Assembly: GCF_002860255.1 (NCBI RefSeq)
Contig: NZ_PGVE01000090.1
Coordinates: 108,020-172,019 of the forward strand
Length of the DNA stretch: 64,000 nt
Direction of reading: 5' to 3'
From: Neobacillus cucumis
GTDB lineage: Bacteria > Bacillota > Bacilli > Bacillales > Cytobacillaceae
The notes beneath the pieces are model-generated. The model did no database searches, was not told where the DNA came from, and saw nothing but the letters and a program-made list of their open reading frames with translations. The position numbers and the translations under genes were made by a program. This document shows, in pieces, positions 15,772 to 24,113 of the stretch (its first letter is position 1; each line of letters opens with the position of its first letter).

Positions 15772-17232
15772 TTAAGCCTTTTGATATTTTAAAACTGGTT
15801 TACGCGCCGCTAGTGTCTCATCTAAACGGCCAACAACCGTTGTATGCGGTGCCTCTTGAACCATTTCAGGATTTTCTTCCGCTTCTTTGGCAATTTGAAT
15901 CATCGTATCGATAAAAGAATCAAGTGTTTCTTTCGATTCTGTTTCTGTCGGTTCAATCATAATACATTCTTCCACATTTAATGGGAAGTAAATGGTTGGT
16001 GGATGATAGCCAAAATCCAACAGACGTTTAGCAATATCAAGCGTTCGAACCCCTAATTTTTTCTGACGTTTACCACTTAGAACAAACTCATGTTTACAAT
16101 GTTTATCAAACGGTAAGTCATAGTGTTCCGCCAGTCTTCTCATCATATAGTTAGCATTTAAGACCGCATACTCCGTAACTGCTTTTAAGCCGTCCGGCCC
16201 CATGGAACGAATATAAGTATAAGCCCTAACGTTAATACCAAAGTTTCCGTAGAACGGCTTAACACGTCCAATGGATTGGGGACGGTCATAGTCTAAAATA
16301 AATTCATTGCCACGCTTTGTAATAATTGGTTTTGGCAAAAATGGTATTAGATCTTCTTTCACTCCAACAGGACCTGAACCGGGACCTCCGCCGCCATGCG
16401 GACCTGTAAAGGTTTTATGAAGATTTAAGTGGACAACGTCAAAGCCCATATCACCAGGTCTAGCTTTAGATAGAACCGCGTTCAGATTTGCACCGTCATA
16501 ATACAACTTTCCGCCTGCCTCATGAACAATATCGGCCATCTCAAGAATTTGTTCTTCAAATAAGCCAAGTGTATTTGGATTTGTGAGCATAAGCGCAGCC
16601 GTATCATTACCCACAACTCGTTTCAAATCATCTAAATCAACAAGACCCTGATCAGTGGATTTTACCGTTATCGTTTCAAAGCCAGCAATGGTTGCCGAAG
16701 CAGGGTTTGTACCATGAGCGGAATCCGGAACGATTACTTTAGTACGGTTGGTTTCACCGTTTGCTTCGTGGTAAGCACGTATTAACATTAACCCAGTCCA
16801 TTCACCGTGTGCCCCTGCTGCAGATTGTAAAGTTACTTCATCCATCCCTGTAATTTCAACCAAATGCTGCTGAAGGTCGTATAAAAGCGCTAACGCCCCT
16901 TGAACAGAGCTTTCATCCTGTAGCGGATGAACATGAGCAAACCCATTAAAACGAGCAACATTTTCATTGATTTTTGGATTATATTTCATAGTACAAGAGC
17001 CAAGCGGATAAAAACCTGAATCTAGGCCATGGTTTCTTTTGGAAAGAGCTGTATAGTGACGGATGATATCAAGCTCAGAAACCTCTGGAAGTTCTGGATC
17101 TTCTTCACGCATGAACCCGTCTGGGAGCAGTGTGCTGATATTTAATTCCGGTACATCCATTTCCGGAAGACTGTAACCGATTCGGCCGGGAGTACTACGT
17201 TCAAAAATAAGTGCTTGTTCTTGATTATGCAT
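15772..17232 (-). CDS. gcvPB: Glycine dehydrogenase (decarboxylating) subunit 2
   Basis: Second half of the P protein of the glycine cleavage system, 486 residues. It holds the pyridoxal phosphate site, read as LNLHKTFTGPHGGGGPGSGP, where Lys binds the cofactor. With GcvPA it decarboxylates glycine and passes the aminomethyl group to lipoyl-GcvH. It overlaps the end of gcvPA by 8 bases, so translation is coupled. The split P protein is typical of Gram-positives. Confidence 0.97.
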   Translation of the reverse strand: MHNQEQALIFERSTPGRIGYSLPEMDVPELNISTLLPDGFMREEDPELPEVSELDIIRHYTALSKRNHGLDSGFYPLGSCTMKYNPKINENVARFNGFAHVHPLQDESSVQGALALLYDLQQHLVEITGMDEVTLQSAAGAHGEWTGLMLIRAYHEANGETNRTKVIVPDSAHGTNPASATIAGFETITVKSTDQGLVDLDDLKRVVGNDTAALMLTNPNTLGLFEEQILEMADIVHEAGGKLYYDGANLNAVLSKARPGDMGFDVVHLNLHKTFTGPHGGGGPGSGPVGVKEDLIPFLPKPIITKRGNEFILDYDRPQSIGRVKPFYGNFGINVRAYTYIRSMGPDGLKAVTEYAVLNANYMMRRLAEHYDLPFDKHCKHEFVLSGKRQKKLGVRTLDIAKRLLDFGYHPPTIYFPLNVEECIMIEPTETESKETLDSFIDTMIQIAKEAEENPEMVQEAPHTTVVGRLDETLAARKPVLKYQKA

Positions 17233-18571
17233 GTAAATCCCCCAATTCTTTCACAAAAGTATCGATTTCTTCTTTTGATCTTTGCTCAGTTACGGCAATC
17301 AACATATGATTAGATAGTTCGGAATAGTCACGGCCTAAATCATAGCCCCCGATAATGCCCTTTTGTAACAATAGTTGATTCATTTCTTTAACAGGTTTTT
17401 TTAATTTAATGACAAATTCATTAAAAGAGTAGCCATTATATACCACCTCAAACCCGGCCTTTTTAAACTCATTTTTAGCATAGTGGGCCTTTTGAAGGTT
17501 TGCTGCGGCCAACTCACGAACACCTTTTTTACCCAAAGCTGTCATGGCAACAGATGCTGCAAGTGCGTTCAGCGCTTGGTTTGAACAAATATTTGAAGTG
17601 GCTTTTTCACGTCGAATATGCTGTTCACGGGCTTGGAGCGTTAAGACAAAACCACGGCGACCTTGATCATCTACTGTTTGGCCGACAAGACGGCCCGGTA
17701 CTTTTCGCATTAATTTGTTCGTAACTGCAAAATACCCACAGTGTGGACCACCAAAAGCTGTAGGAATACCAAATGGCTGGGCGTCGCCAATAACGATATC
17801 AGCACCAAACTTCCCAGGAGGCGTTAATACACCTAGAGAAAGTGGATTGCTGTTTACAACAAACATTCCTTTATGGGCATGAATGATTTCCTCAACTTCT
17901 TTTAAGGGCTCAATACGACCAAAGAAGTTTGGATATTGAACGATTACGGCTGCCACCTCTTCGTTTACTAAAATCTTTAAGGATTCAATATCTGTTACGC
18001 CCTCTTTTATTGGGGCTTCTATCACTTCAAGATATTGTCCTTTGGCATACGTTTTAAGGACCTCCCGATACTCTGGATGAACAGCACTTGAAACAACAAT
18101 CTTTTTACGTTTGGTATGACCCGCACTTAGCATGGCCGCTTCTGCAAGGGAGGTACCTCCGTCATACATAGAGGAGTTGGCAACATCCATACCGGTTAAC
18201 TCACAAATCATGGTTTGGAATTCAAAAATAGCTTGCAATTCACCTTGGGAAATTTCCGGCTGATAGGGTGTATAAGCAGTATAAAACTCAGAACGAGAAA
18301 TCACATGGTCCACAATTACAGGCATATAGTGATCATAAACACCCGCTCCTAAAAAAGAGACATTGCGTTTGAGGTCAGCATTTTGGTCTGCTAATTGGAA
18401 CAGTTCTTTCATTAGTGCTGTCTCTGACTTAGCTGCTTTAATCTTATAGTCACCCTTGAACCTTACTTTTTCTGGGATATCGCTAAATAGTTCATCTATT
18501 GAAGAAACACCAATGGTTTCCATCATTGCCTTCTTATCTTGTTCAGTCATAGGTAAATAGCGATGTTTCAT
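17225..18571 (-). CDS. gcvPA: Glycine dehydrogenase (decarboxylating) subunit 1
   Basis: First half of the split P protein, 448 residues, with the aminotransferase class V fold. Characteristic segments are GAGVYDHYMPVIVDH and YTPYQPEISQGELQAIFEFQ near the start, and GIPTAFGGPHCGYFAVT in the middle. It lacks the cofactor lysine, which is on GcvPB, with which it forms the active tetramer. It starts 17 bases after gcvT in the same riboswitch-controlled operon. Confidence 0.97.
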   Translation of the reverse strand: MKHRYLPMTEQDKKAMMETIGVSSIDELFSDIPEKVRFKGDYKIKAAKSETALMKELFQLADQNADLKRNVSFLGAGVYDHYMPVIVDHVISRSEFYTAYTPYQPEISQGELQAIFEFQTMICELTGMDVANSSMYDGGTSLAEAAMLSAGHTKRKKIVVSSAVHPEYREVLKTYAKGQYLEVIEAPIKEGVTDIESLKILVNEEVAAVIVQYPNFFGRIEPLKEVEEIIHAHKGMFVVNSNPLSLGVLTPPGKFGADIVIGDAQPFGIPTAFGGPHCGYFAVTNKLMRKVPGRLVGQTVDDQGRRGFVLTLQAREQHIRREKATSNICSNQALNALAASVAMTALGKKGVRELAAANLQKAHYAKNEFKKAGFEVVYNGYSFNEFVIKLKKPVKEMNQLLLQKGIIGGYDLGRDYSELSNHMLIAVTEQRSKEEIDTFVKELGDLHA

Positions 18572-18588
18572 AATCTTACTCCCTTCTC

Positions 18589-19695
18589 CTATTTCTTTTC
18601 TCTTTTATAAAAAGGTGTTGGAACTACTGCAGCCTTTAGGCGTTTTCCACGAATTTCAACTTCTACCTCTGACTCTAGTCCGGCATATTCTGTCTTTATA
18701 AGAGCGAGACCAATATTTCTTTTTAACGTTGGCGACTGTGTACCGGTTGTTACTTCACCGATCAGTTCTTCTCCTTTAAAAACAGGATAGCCATGACGCG
18801 GAATACCGCGGTCAATCATTTCGATCCCTACTAATTTCCTTGTTAACCCATTCTCCTTCTGTTTTCTTAACGCATCTTTCCCAATAAAGTCAGCTTCTTT
18901 ATTTAACTTCACTGCAAATGCAATTCCTGCTTCGAAAGGAGTGATCTCAGGAGAGAGCTCTTGCCCATAAAGTGCTAGAACTGATTCAAAACGAAGGGTA
19001 TCCCGTGCACCTAATCCGCATGGAATTACTCCATCTTCTTTTCCTGCGTCCAAAATGGCTTCCCAAAGGTCAATTGCGTCGCCAGCCTCACAGTAAATTT
19101 CAAAACCATCTTCACCTGTATATCCTGTTCTTGATACAAGTGCCTTTATACCATTTAACTTTACTTCTTGCTGAAATTTGAAAAAGCCAATATGACTTAA
19201 ATTTGTTTCAACAGCAAGTCTTTGTAGAACCTTTTCCGCAAGCGGCCCTTGCAGAGCAAGCTGGGCTGTTTTTTCAGACAAGTTATCAAGAATCACATCC
19301 CCTTCAACATGCTCATTAAGCCAGTTGTAGTCCTTTTCGATATTTGAGGCATTAACAACAAGTAAGTAATGATGATCCTCAATTTTATAAACAAGCAAAT
19401 CATCGACGGTTCCACCATTTTCATAACACATTGCAGTGTACTGGGCTCCTCCGTTGTTAATTTTTGAAATATCATTTGTCATCATTTTTTGTAAGAATTT
19501 TAAACTATCTTTTCCTTTTACTTCCACTTCTCCCATATGAGAGACATCAAACAAGCCGGCTTTTGTGCGGACTGCTTCATGTTCTTCTTTAATGCTTGAA
19601 AATTGTACAGGCAGCTCCCATCCTCCAAAATCTATCGTTTTTCCACCGTGTTCTTTATACACTGTAAAAATCGGAGTTCTCTTTAATTCAGACAT
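18589..19695 (-). CDS. gcvT: Aminomethyltransferase (T protein)
   Basis: Releases ammonia from aminomethyl-lipoyl-GcvH and gives the one-carbon unit to tetrahydrofolate. 368 residues with the canonical start (FTVYKEHGGKTIDFGGWELP) and the LFDVSHMGEVEVKG motif. It is the first gene of the operon gcvT-gcvPA-gcvPB. A tandem glycine riboswitch with its own terminator lies upstream, and a 182-bp repeat element sits between that terminator and this gene. Confidence 0.98.
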   Translation of the reverse strand: MSELKRTPIFTVYKEHGGKTIDFGGWELPVQFSSIKEEHEAVRTKAGLFDVSHMGEVEVKGKDSLKFLQKMMTNDISKINNGGAQYTAMCYENGGTVDDLLVYKIEDHHYLLVVNASNIEKDYNWLNEHVEGDVILDNLSEKTAQLALQGPLAEKVLQRLAVETNLSHIGFFKFQQEVKLNGIKALVSRTGYTGEDGFEIYCEAGDAIDLWEAILDAGKEDGVIPCGLGARDTLRFESVLALYGQELSPEITPFEAGIAFAVKLNKEADFIGKDALRKQKENGLTRKLVGIEMIDRGIPRHGYPVFKGEELIGEVTTGTQSPTLKRNIGLALIKTEYAGLESEVEVEIRGKRLKAAVVPTPFYKREKK

Positions 19696-19797
19696 CCCTT
19701 AAGCCCCCTTCGTTCTTTTCCACATGTTTGATTACTCATTAACCAGTCAAACAATACTATTCCCCTATATTTTTTAAGAATATTAGGTTTTTTTAAT
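19696..19797. other. gcvT leader between repeat element and start codon
   Basis: About 100 bases of untranslated leader with the gcvT ribosome site (GGGGGCTTAAGGG). No gene or further structure seen. Confidence 0.5.
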
Positions 19798-19979
19798 GGC
19801 TCTGTTAAATTTGGCTGTTGAATTCCGCTCCAGGCGCTCGCTTTCCGCGGGCGTGCCAGGAAGCCTCCTCGGCGCTTTAGCGCCTGTGGGGTCTCCCCTG
19901 CCCCGTACTCCCGCAGGAGTCGAGCGACTTCCGCTCCAATCAACAGGTATAAAAAACAACAATATCGTTTAACAGAGCC
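19798..19979. mobile_element. 182-bp MITE-like repeat with 12-bp terminal inverted repeats
   Basis: The element is bounded by perfect 12-bp inverted ends GGCTCTGTTAAA (19798-19809) and TTTAACAGAGCC (19968-19979). A second inner pair is GGCTGTTGA/TCAACAGG. The core is GC-rich, unlike its surroundings, with several hairpins such as GGCGCTTTAGCGCC and CTTTCCGCGGGCG. I recognise this core as a repeat scattered in many Bacillaceae genomes. It encodes no protein; movement would depend on a transposase elsewhere. No clear target duplication is visible. It lies in the gcvT leader, downstream of the riboswitch terminator. Confidence 0.75.
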
Positions 19980-19987
19980 TAAAACAT

Positions 19988-20033
19988 AAAAAAGGACAGA
20001 AACCTCCCTATGAATATAAGAAGGTCTCTGTCC
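19988..20033 (-). terminator. Riboswitch-controlled terminator of the gcv operon
   Basis: 12-bp stem GGACAGAGACCT/AGGTTTCTGTCC (one G-U pair) followed by six Ts on the minus strand. Its 5' arm overlaps the end of the second glycine aptamer, so glycine binding can prevent the terminator from forming. Confidence 0.88.
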
Positions 20034-20196
20034 TTGCACCTGAAAGTTTACCTAAATGGTTTTCCCCTTTGGTGGCTGCTACACAATACAGCTCTCTCCA
20101 GAGTTGCGTCAAGCAAGTGTTCTTTTGCCTGAGAGATTCACATTGTCTGCTTGCTCCTTCGGCGCTACATCTTGTAGTCTCTCCCCTTGCTGTCAT
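20022..20196 (-). ncRNA. Tandem glycine riboswitch (gcvT leader)
   Basis: Two glycine aptamers in series on the minus strand. The first has GGGGAGAG, GCGCCGAAGGAGCAAG and CTCTCAGGCAAAAGAAC. The second has CTCTGGAGAGAG, CACCAAAGGGG and CTTTCAGGTGCAAGGACAG. These are the conserved blocks of the gcvT riboswitch, including the linker. A TATAAT-like -10 lies at 20201-20206. In B. subtilis this switch turns the operon on when glycine is abundant. Confidence 0.95.
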
Positions 20197-20206
20197 TCGC
20201 ATTATA

Positions 20207-20403
20207 ATATTTTCCAATTTGGTAATACTAATTATACTTAAAAAATAACTTACCTTATTAAAAATATTTTAAACATTCTAAGCTATTTTCATCCTACCAT
20301 TAAACTACAACTTTGAGCAATAAATTTATTAGAAAATTAGAACACCAAAATCCTTTAGGTTAGGAAAAAGACATGATACTACACTGTATGTAAAGGAGCA
20401 TAA
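20207..20403. other. Divergent promoter region of gcvT and yqhH
   Basis: About 200 AT-rich bases between the riboswitch and yqhH. It must hold both promoters. The yqhH ribosome site (AAAGGAG) is at its right end. No operator motif was recognised. Confidence 0.5.
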
Positions 20404-22095
20404 ATGATGTCTGTTGAAATTGAATTTGATTCCACTTGGCAGGATGATTTTTTACATAGGATTGACAACGATGGTCCGTGGGGGAACTGGGAGCTTTTTA
20501 AACTAGCAATCGATGTGGAAAAACATTTAGTCATCCCTGAATTTGAGGGTCTGCAGGCCCCAAATCACCTTCCTAATCTAACTCCTCTGCCGCACCAGCT
20601 CGAAACAGCGAAACAGGTTATTGAAAATATGAATGGTAAAGCCATTTTAGCTGATGAAGTCGGTCTAGGAAAAACAATTGAAGCAGGATTAATTTTAAAA
20701 GAATACATGATTCGCGGCTTAGTAAAAAAGGTTTTAATCCTCGTCCCGGCATCATTGGTTACCCAATGGGCGATTGAGCTTAATAGCAAATTTTTTATAC
20801 CAGCTGTTACCCAAAGAAAAAGCTATGTATGGGAACAATGCGATGTGGTTGTTTCTTCTATTGATACTGCCAAAAGAAATCCCCACAGGGATATTATTTA
20901 TAATCAGGATTATGATTTAATTATCATTGATGAGGCCCATAAACTAAAAAATAATAAAACGAAAAACTATGAATTTGTACAAAATCTTAAAAAGAAATTT
21001 TGTTTACTTTTAACCGCCACGCCAATTCAAAATCGCATTGAGGAAATCTTTAATCTGGTTTCTCTTTTAAAGCCTGGGCACTTAGGAAGTGAAACGGCCT
21101 TTTATGAAAAATATAAACGAGATGCCCGTTCCCTAAATGATGATGAGCGTTTAAAAGAATTAGTGAACAAGGTTATGATTCGAAATCGCCGCGCTGACAC
21201 TGGTATTGAGTGGACAAAAAGACAGGTAGAAACCATACCAATTGAGTTCTCACCAGCTGAAAAGGATCTTTATGATACGATATGCCTGTTAAAAAATGAA
21301 GGAGATTGGGTTCAAACAAGTGCTTTTTCCGTGATGACTTTACAGCGCGAGGCTTGCTCCAGCAGGGAAGCAGTTTTCTATACCCTAAAAAATATGCTTC
21401 AAAAGAAAGAGAACCCCTCTCCTGCCTTTGAAGAACAAATACAATTTTTAATCAAAAAGGTTGAAGCTGTGCAACAAAATTCAAAAGCAGAAAAAGCCCT
21501 TGAATTAATCCAGCAGGTAAATGATAAGGTTATTATTTTTACAGAGTATCGTGCAACCCAGATGTATCTGCAGTGGTATTTAAAGCAGCACGGAATCAGT
21601 TCCGTTCCTTTCCGCGGCGGTTTTAAGCGAGGAAAAAAGGACTGGATGAGGGAGTTGTTCCAAAAACACGCTCAAGTCCTTATTGCCACTGAAGCTGGCG
21701 GTGAGGGGATCAATCTGCAGTTCTGTAATCATATTATTAATTTTGATTTGCCATGGAATCCAATGAGACTAGAACAGCGGATTGGAAGGATTCATCGCCT
21801 GGGACAGGAAAAGGATGTCATGATTTACAATTTTGCCATTAAAGGTACAGTGGAAGAACATATTCTTAAATTACTTTATGAAAAAATCCATCTATTTGAA
21901 AAAGTGATTGGAGAGTTAGACGATATCCTAACAAAATTGGAATTTGGAAATATTGAAGACCATCTTGTTGATATTTTCGGGCAATCCAGTTCTGAGGGTG
22001 AAATGCGTATTAAAATGGAGAATTTATCATCTATGATTGAATTTGCTCAATCAATGAAGGAGGATGACCCACATGCAGCAGCAGGAAATTCATGA
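20404..22095 (+). CDS. yqhH: SNF2-family helicase YqhH
   Basis: A 563-residue superfamily 2 ATPase of the SNF2/RapA type. Walker A lies in ADEVGLGKTIEAGL (near 80-93), the DEAH box in IIDEAHKLKNN, motif III in LLTATPIQNR, and the C-terminal helicase lobe ends with EQRIGRIHRLGQ. It probably moves along double-stranded DNA or remodels protein-DNA complexes; its cellular role is unproven. yqhG overlaps its 3' end, so the two are a unit, as in B. subtilis. Confidence 0.9.
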   Translation: MMSVEIEFDSTWQDDFLHRIDNDGPWGNWELFKLAIDVEKHLVIPEFEGLQAPNHLPNLTPLPHQLETAKQVIENMNGKAILADEVGLGKTIEAGLILKEYMIRGLVKKVLILVPASLVTQWAIELNSKFFIPAVTQRKSYVWEQCDVVVSSIDTAKRNPHRDIIYNQDYDLIIIDEAHKLKNNKTKNYEFVQNLKKKFCLLLTATPIQNRIEEIFNLVSLLKPGHLGSETAFYEKYKRDARSLNDDERLKELVNKVMIRNRRADTGIEWTKRQVETIPIEFSPAEKDLYDTICLLKNEGDWVQTSAFSVMTLQREACSSREAVFYTLKNMLQKKENPSPAFEEQIQFLIKKVEAVQQNSKAEKALELIQQVNDKVIIFTEYRATQMYLQWYLKQHGISSVPFRGGFKRGKKDWMRELFQKHAQVLIATEAGGEGINLQFCNHIINFDLPWNPMRLEQRIGRIHRLGQEKDVMIYNFAIKGTVEEHILKLLYEKIHLFEKVIGELDDILTKLEFGNIEDHLVDIFGQSSSEGEMRIKMENLSSMIEFAQSMKEDDPHAAAGNS

Positions 22096-22867
22096 CTTTC
22101 TTATAAAATATTTTCAGGCAAACGATTGTCCTATCGTTGAAAATAAACCTGGATATCTAATTGTTCAATTAACCGTTGAACTTGATAAGGAATTAATGAA
22201 CCGGCCCTTCTACTGGCACTATCTCGAAAAAACTGGCGGGATTCCAAACCCGATGAGGTTAACGTTTATAACGGACCAAAAAAAGGCACCTGAAAATATC
22301 AAAGGGGAAATTGTTCATTTTGGTTCACCCCGGCTTCATCAAATATTTGCTTCAACCAAAAAATTATCTAGTTATATCCGCTTATATGAAAACCATCAAC
22401 ATATTCAAAGTCAAACGGCCTTGTACCCTTGGCTGTGTATGAATGTCAAAATCTCTTATCAATGTGATCGGAAGAGAGATATTTTTAAATCCATCGGCTT
22501 ACAGCTTATAAATGGACAAATGATTGAAGATTTTCACGGACGTTTACAAAAAGTACCTCTAACTCCAAAAATCCCGGACTATTCTTTTACATTATCTCCG
22601 CTGGTTAAACCAAAGAGCGGGATGATAAGGGTTGAAAACTATTTAAGAGCCATTATTAATGAGGATGACCATTCCTGGGCTGAAGAGGCACGAAAACGAT
22701 GGGAACAGGATTTACGGTTACTAAATCATTTTTATGAAGACCTAGAAGAAGAAGAAAATGAAAACTATGAAACCGAAAAAAAAGCATTGCAAGAACAATA
22801 TGAACCCAAAATTAATATCTCTTTTATTAATGGAGGCCTCTTTTATTTAACCGAAAAGGCAATATAA
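22073..22867 (+). CDS. yqhG: YqhG family protein
   Basis: Conserved Bacillus protein of about 264 residues with no recognised domain. It is hydrophilic, with a Glu-rich, probably coiled-coil segment near 225-245 (EDLEEEENENYETEKKAL) and no signal peptide. I start at the ATG at 22073, eight bases after AAGGAGG; the ATG at 22064 abuts that site. It overlaps yqhH by 23 bases, implying translational coupling and a partnership with the helicase, though no function is known. Confidence 0.8.
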   Translation: MQQQEIHDFLIKYFQANDCPIVENKPGYLIVQLTVELDKELMNRPFYWHYLEKTGGIPNPMRLTFITDQKKAPENIKGEIVHFGSPRLHQIFASTKKLSSYIRLYENHQHIQSQTALYPWLCMNVKISYQCDRKRDIFKSIGLQLINGQMIEDFHGRLQKVPLTPKIPDYSFTLSPLVKPKSGMIRVENYLRAIINEDDHSWAEEARKRWEQDLRLLNHFYEDLEEEENENYETEKKALQEQYEPKINISFINGGLFYLTEKAI

Positions 22868-22898
22868 TTACTTTCTAATATTGCTAATGTAATTAACG

Positions 22899-22939
22899 GT
22901 GACAGGCACCATGTGAATTCTTCACATGGTGCCTGTCAC
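22899..22939. repeat. Long perfect palindrome of the GTGACAGGCACC type
   Basis: Two 19-bp arms, GTGACAGGCACCATGTGAA and its exact complement, separated by TTC. It follows yqhG and could serve as a terminator, but the T run after it is short. Palindromes with this GTGACAGGCACC core recur in some Bacillus genomes as dispersed repeats, from memory. Confidence 0.7.
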
Positions 22940-23039
22940 TTTATAATCAAAAAATTTTTTTATTTATTAAAAATAATAAAGGAAAAGTATGAATCCTGTC
23001 GAATTATGATTATAGACAATTTAAAAGGCGGTGGTACCC

Positions 23040-24113
23040 ATTGTTAGTTCCATTGAAATACTAGCTAATCGGATTATTAAAGATGCCGTAAGAAATCAAG
23101 CAACCGATATTCACATTATTCCTCGCAAGAAAGACACACTTGTTCAGATCCGTTTAACCAACAAACTCATTCCACGATTATCCCTCCCAAAAGATGAATG
23201 CGACAGATTAATCTCACATTTTAAATTCACCGCAAATATGGACATCGGGGAAAGAAGACGCCCTCAAAGCGGAGCCGTTTTTTGTGAAGTAGACGGACAA
23301 TTAATGGGTCTTAGACTTTCAACTCTTCCATCTAACAATAGAGAGAGCCTCGTTATTCGACTTTTACCGCAACATGAACAGATACCCTTTCACCAACTCT
23401 CACTATTTCCTTCCATGACAAGAAAGCTATTAGCCCTTCTCAAACATGCACATGGTTTAATTATCTTTACCGGTCCAACCGGCTCGGGGAAAACCACAAC
23501 ACTCTACTCTCTTCTTAATGAAACAGCGCACCTCTTTCATCGCAATGTAATCACACTTGAAGATCCCATTGAAAAAAACTACGACTCTGTTTTGCAAGTT
23601 CAGGTGAATGAAAAAGCCGGTGTAACCTATGCCGCTGGACTTAAAGCGATACTCCGGCATGATCCCGATATTATTATGGTAGGAGAAATCAGGGATGTAG
23701 AAACGGCAAAAATTGCAGTTAGAGCAGCCCTAACAGGGCATTTAGTCCTCTCCACTATGCACACACGAGATGCAAAAGGGGCAGTGTTTCGGCTCCATGA
23801 ATTCGGTGTAAATTGGCTAGAAGTCGAACAGACCTTGATTGCCGTCACTGCTCAGAGATTGGTAGAACTAACCTGCCCGTATTGTGAAGGAGAATGTTCG
23901 CCACTGTGTTATTCCTCTGGCCGCTGGAAAAGAGCAAGTGTTTTTGAACTCTTATCCGGACGGAACCTAAACACAGCAATGAAAGCAGCTAAAGGTGAAA
24001 AAATAGACACACCTTACCGTACTTTAAAAGAAGTGATAAACAAAGGCATTGCATTAGGTTACATACAAGCATCCGAATATGAACGGCTGGTATACGATGA
24101 TGAGCCGTCATAA
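23040..24113 (+). CDS. comGA: Competence pilus assembly ATPase ComGA
   Basis: Hexameric secretion-type ATPase that drives assembly of the DNA-uptake pseudopilus. Walker A is GPTGSGKTTTLYSLLNE, followed by the Asp box EDPIEK, Walker B IIMVGEIRDVETA and the His box STMHTRDA. About 357 residues. The start is uncertain. The strong ribosome site AAAGGCGGTGG (23024-23034) is best placed for an ATT at 23040, giving an N-terminus (VSSIEILANRI) aligned with B. subtilis MDSIEK. The only standard in-frame start nearby is a GTG at 23031, inside the ribosome site. First gene of the comG operon. Confidence 0.9.
   Translation: MVSSIEILANRIIKDAVRNQATDIHIIPRKKDTLVQIRLTNKLIPRLSLPKDECDRLISHFKFTANMDIGERRRPQSGAVFCEVDGQLMGLRLSTLPSNNRESLVIRLLPQHEQIPFHQLSLFPSMTRKLLALLKHAHGLIIFTGPTGSGKTTTLYSLLNETAHLFHRNVITLEDPIEKNYDSVLQVQVNEKAGVTYAAGLKAILRHDPDIIMVGEIRDVETAKIAVRAALTGHLVLSTMHTRDAKGAVFRLHEFGVNWLEVEQTLIAVTAQRLVELTCPYCEGECSPLCYSSGRWKRASVFELLSGRNLNTAMKAAKGEKIDTPYRTLKEVINKGIALGYIQASEYERLVYDDEPS

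Noticed and set aside
19683..20217. Minus-strand open frames of 118 and 69 codons over the gcv leader
   Set aside because: They run across the glycine riboswitch, its terminator and the MITE-like element; composition is that of structured RNA and not of a protein.
22949..22961. AAAA-n5-TTTT resembling half a ComK site before comGA
   Set aside because: No second AT-box at a standard distance, and the region is A/T runs in general, so chance is likely.
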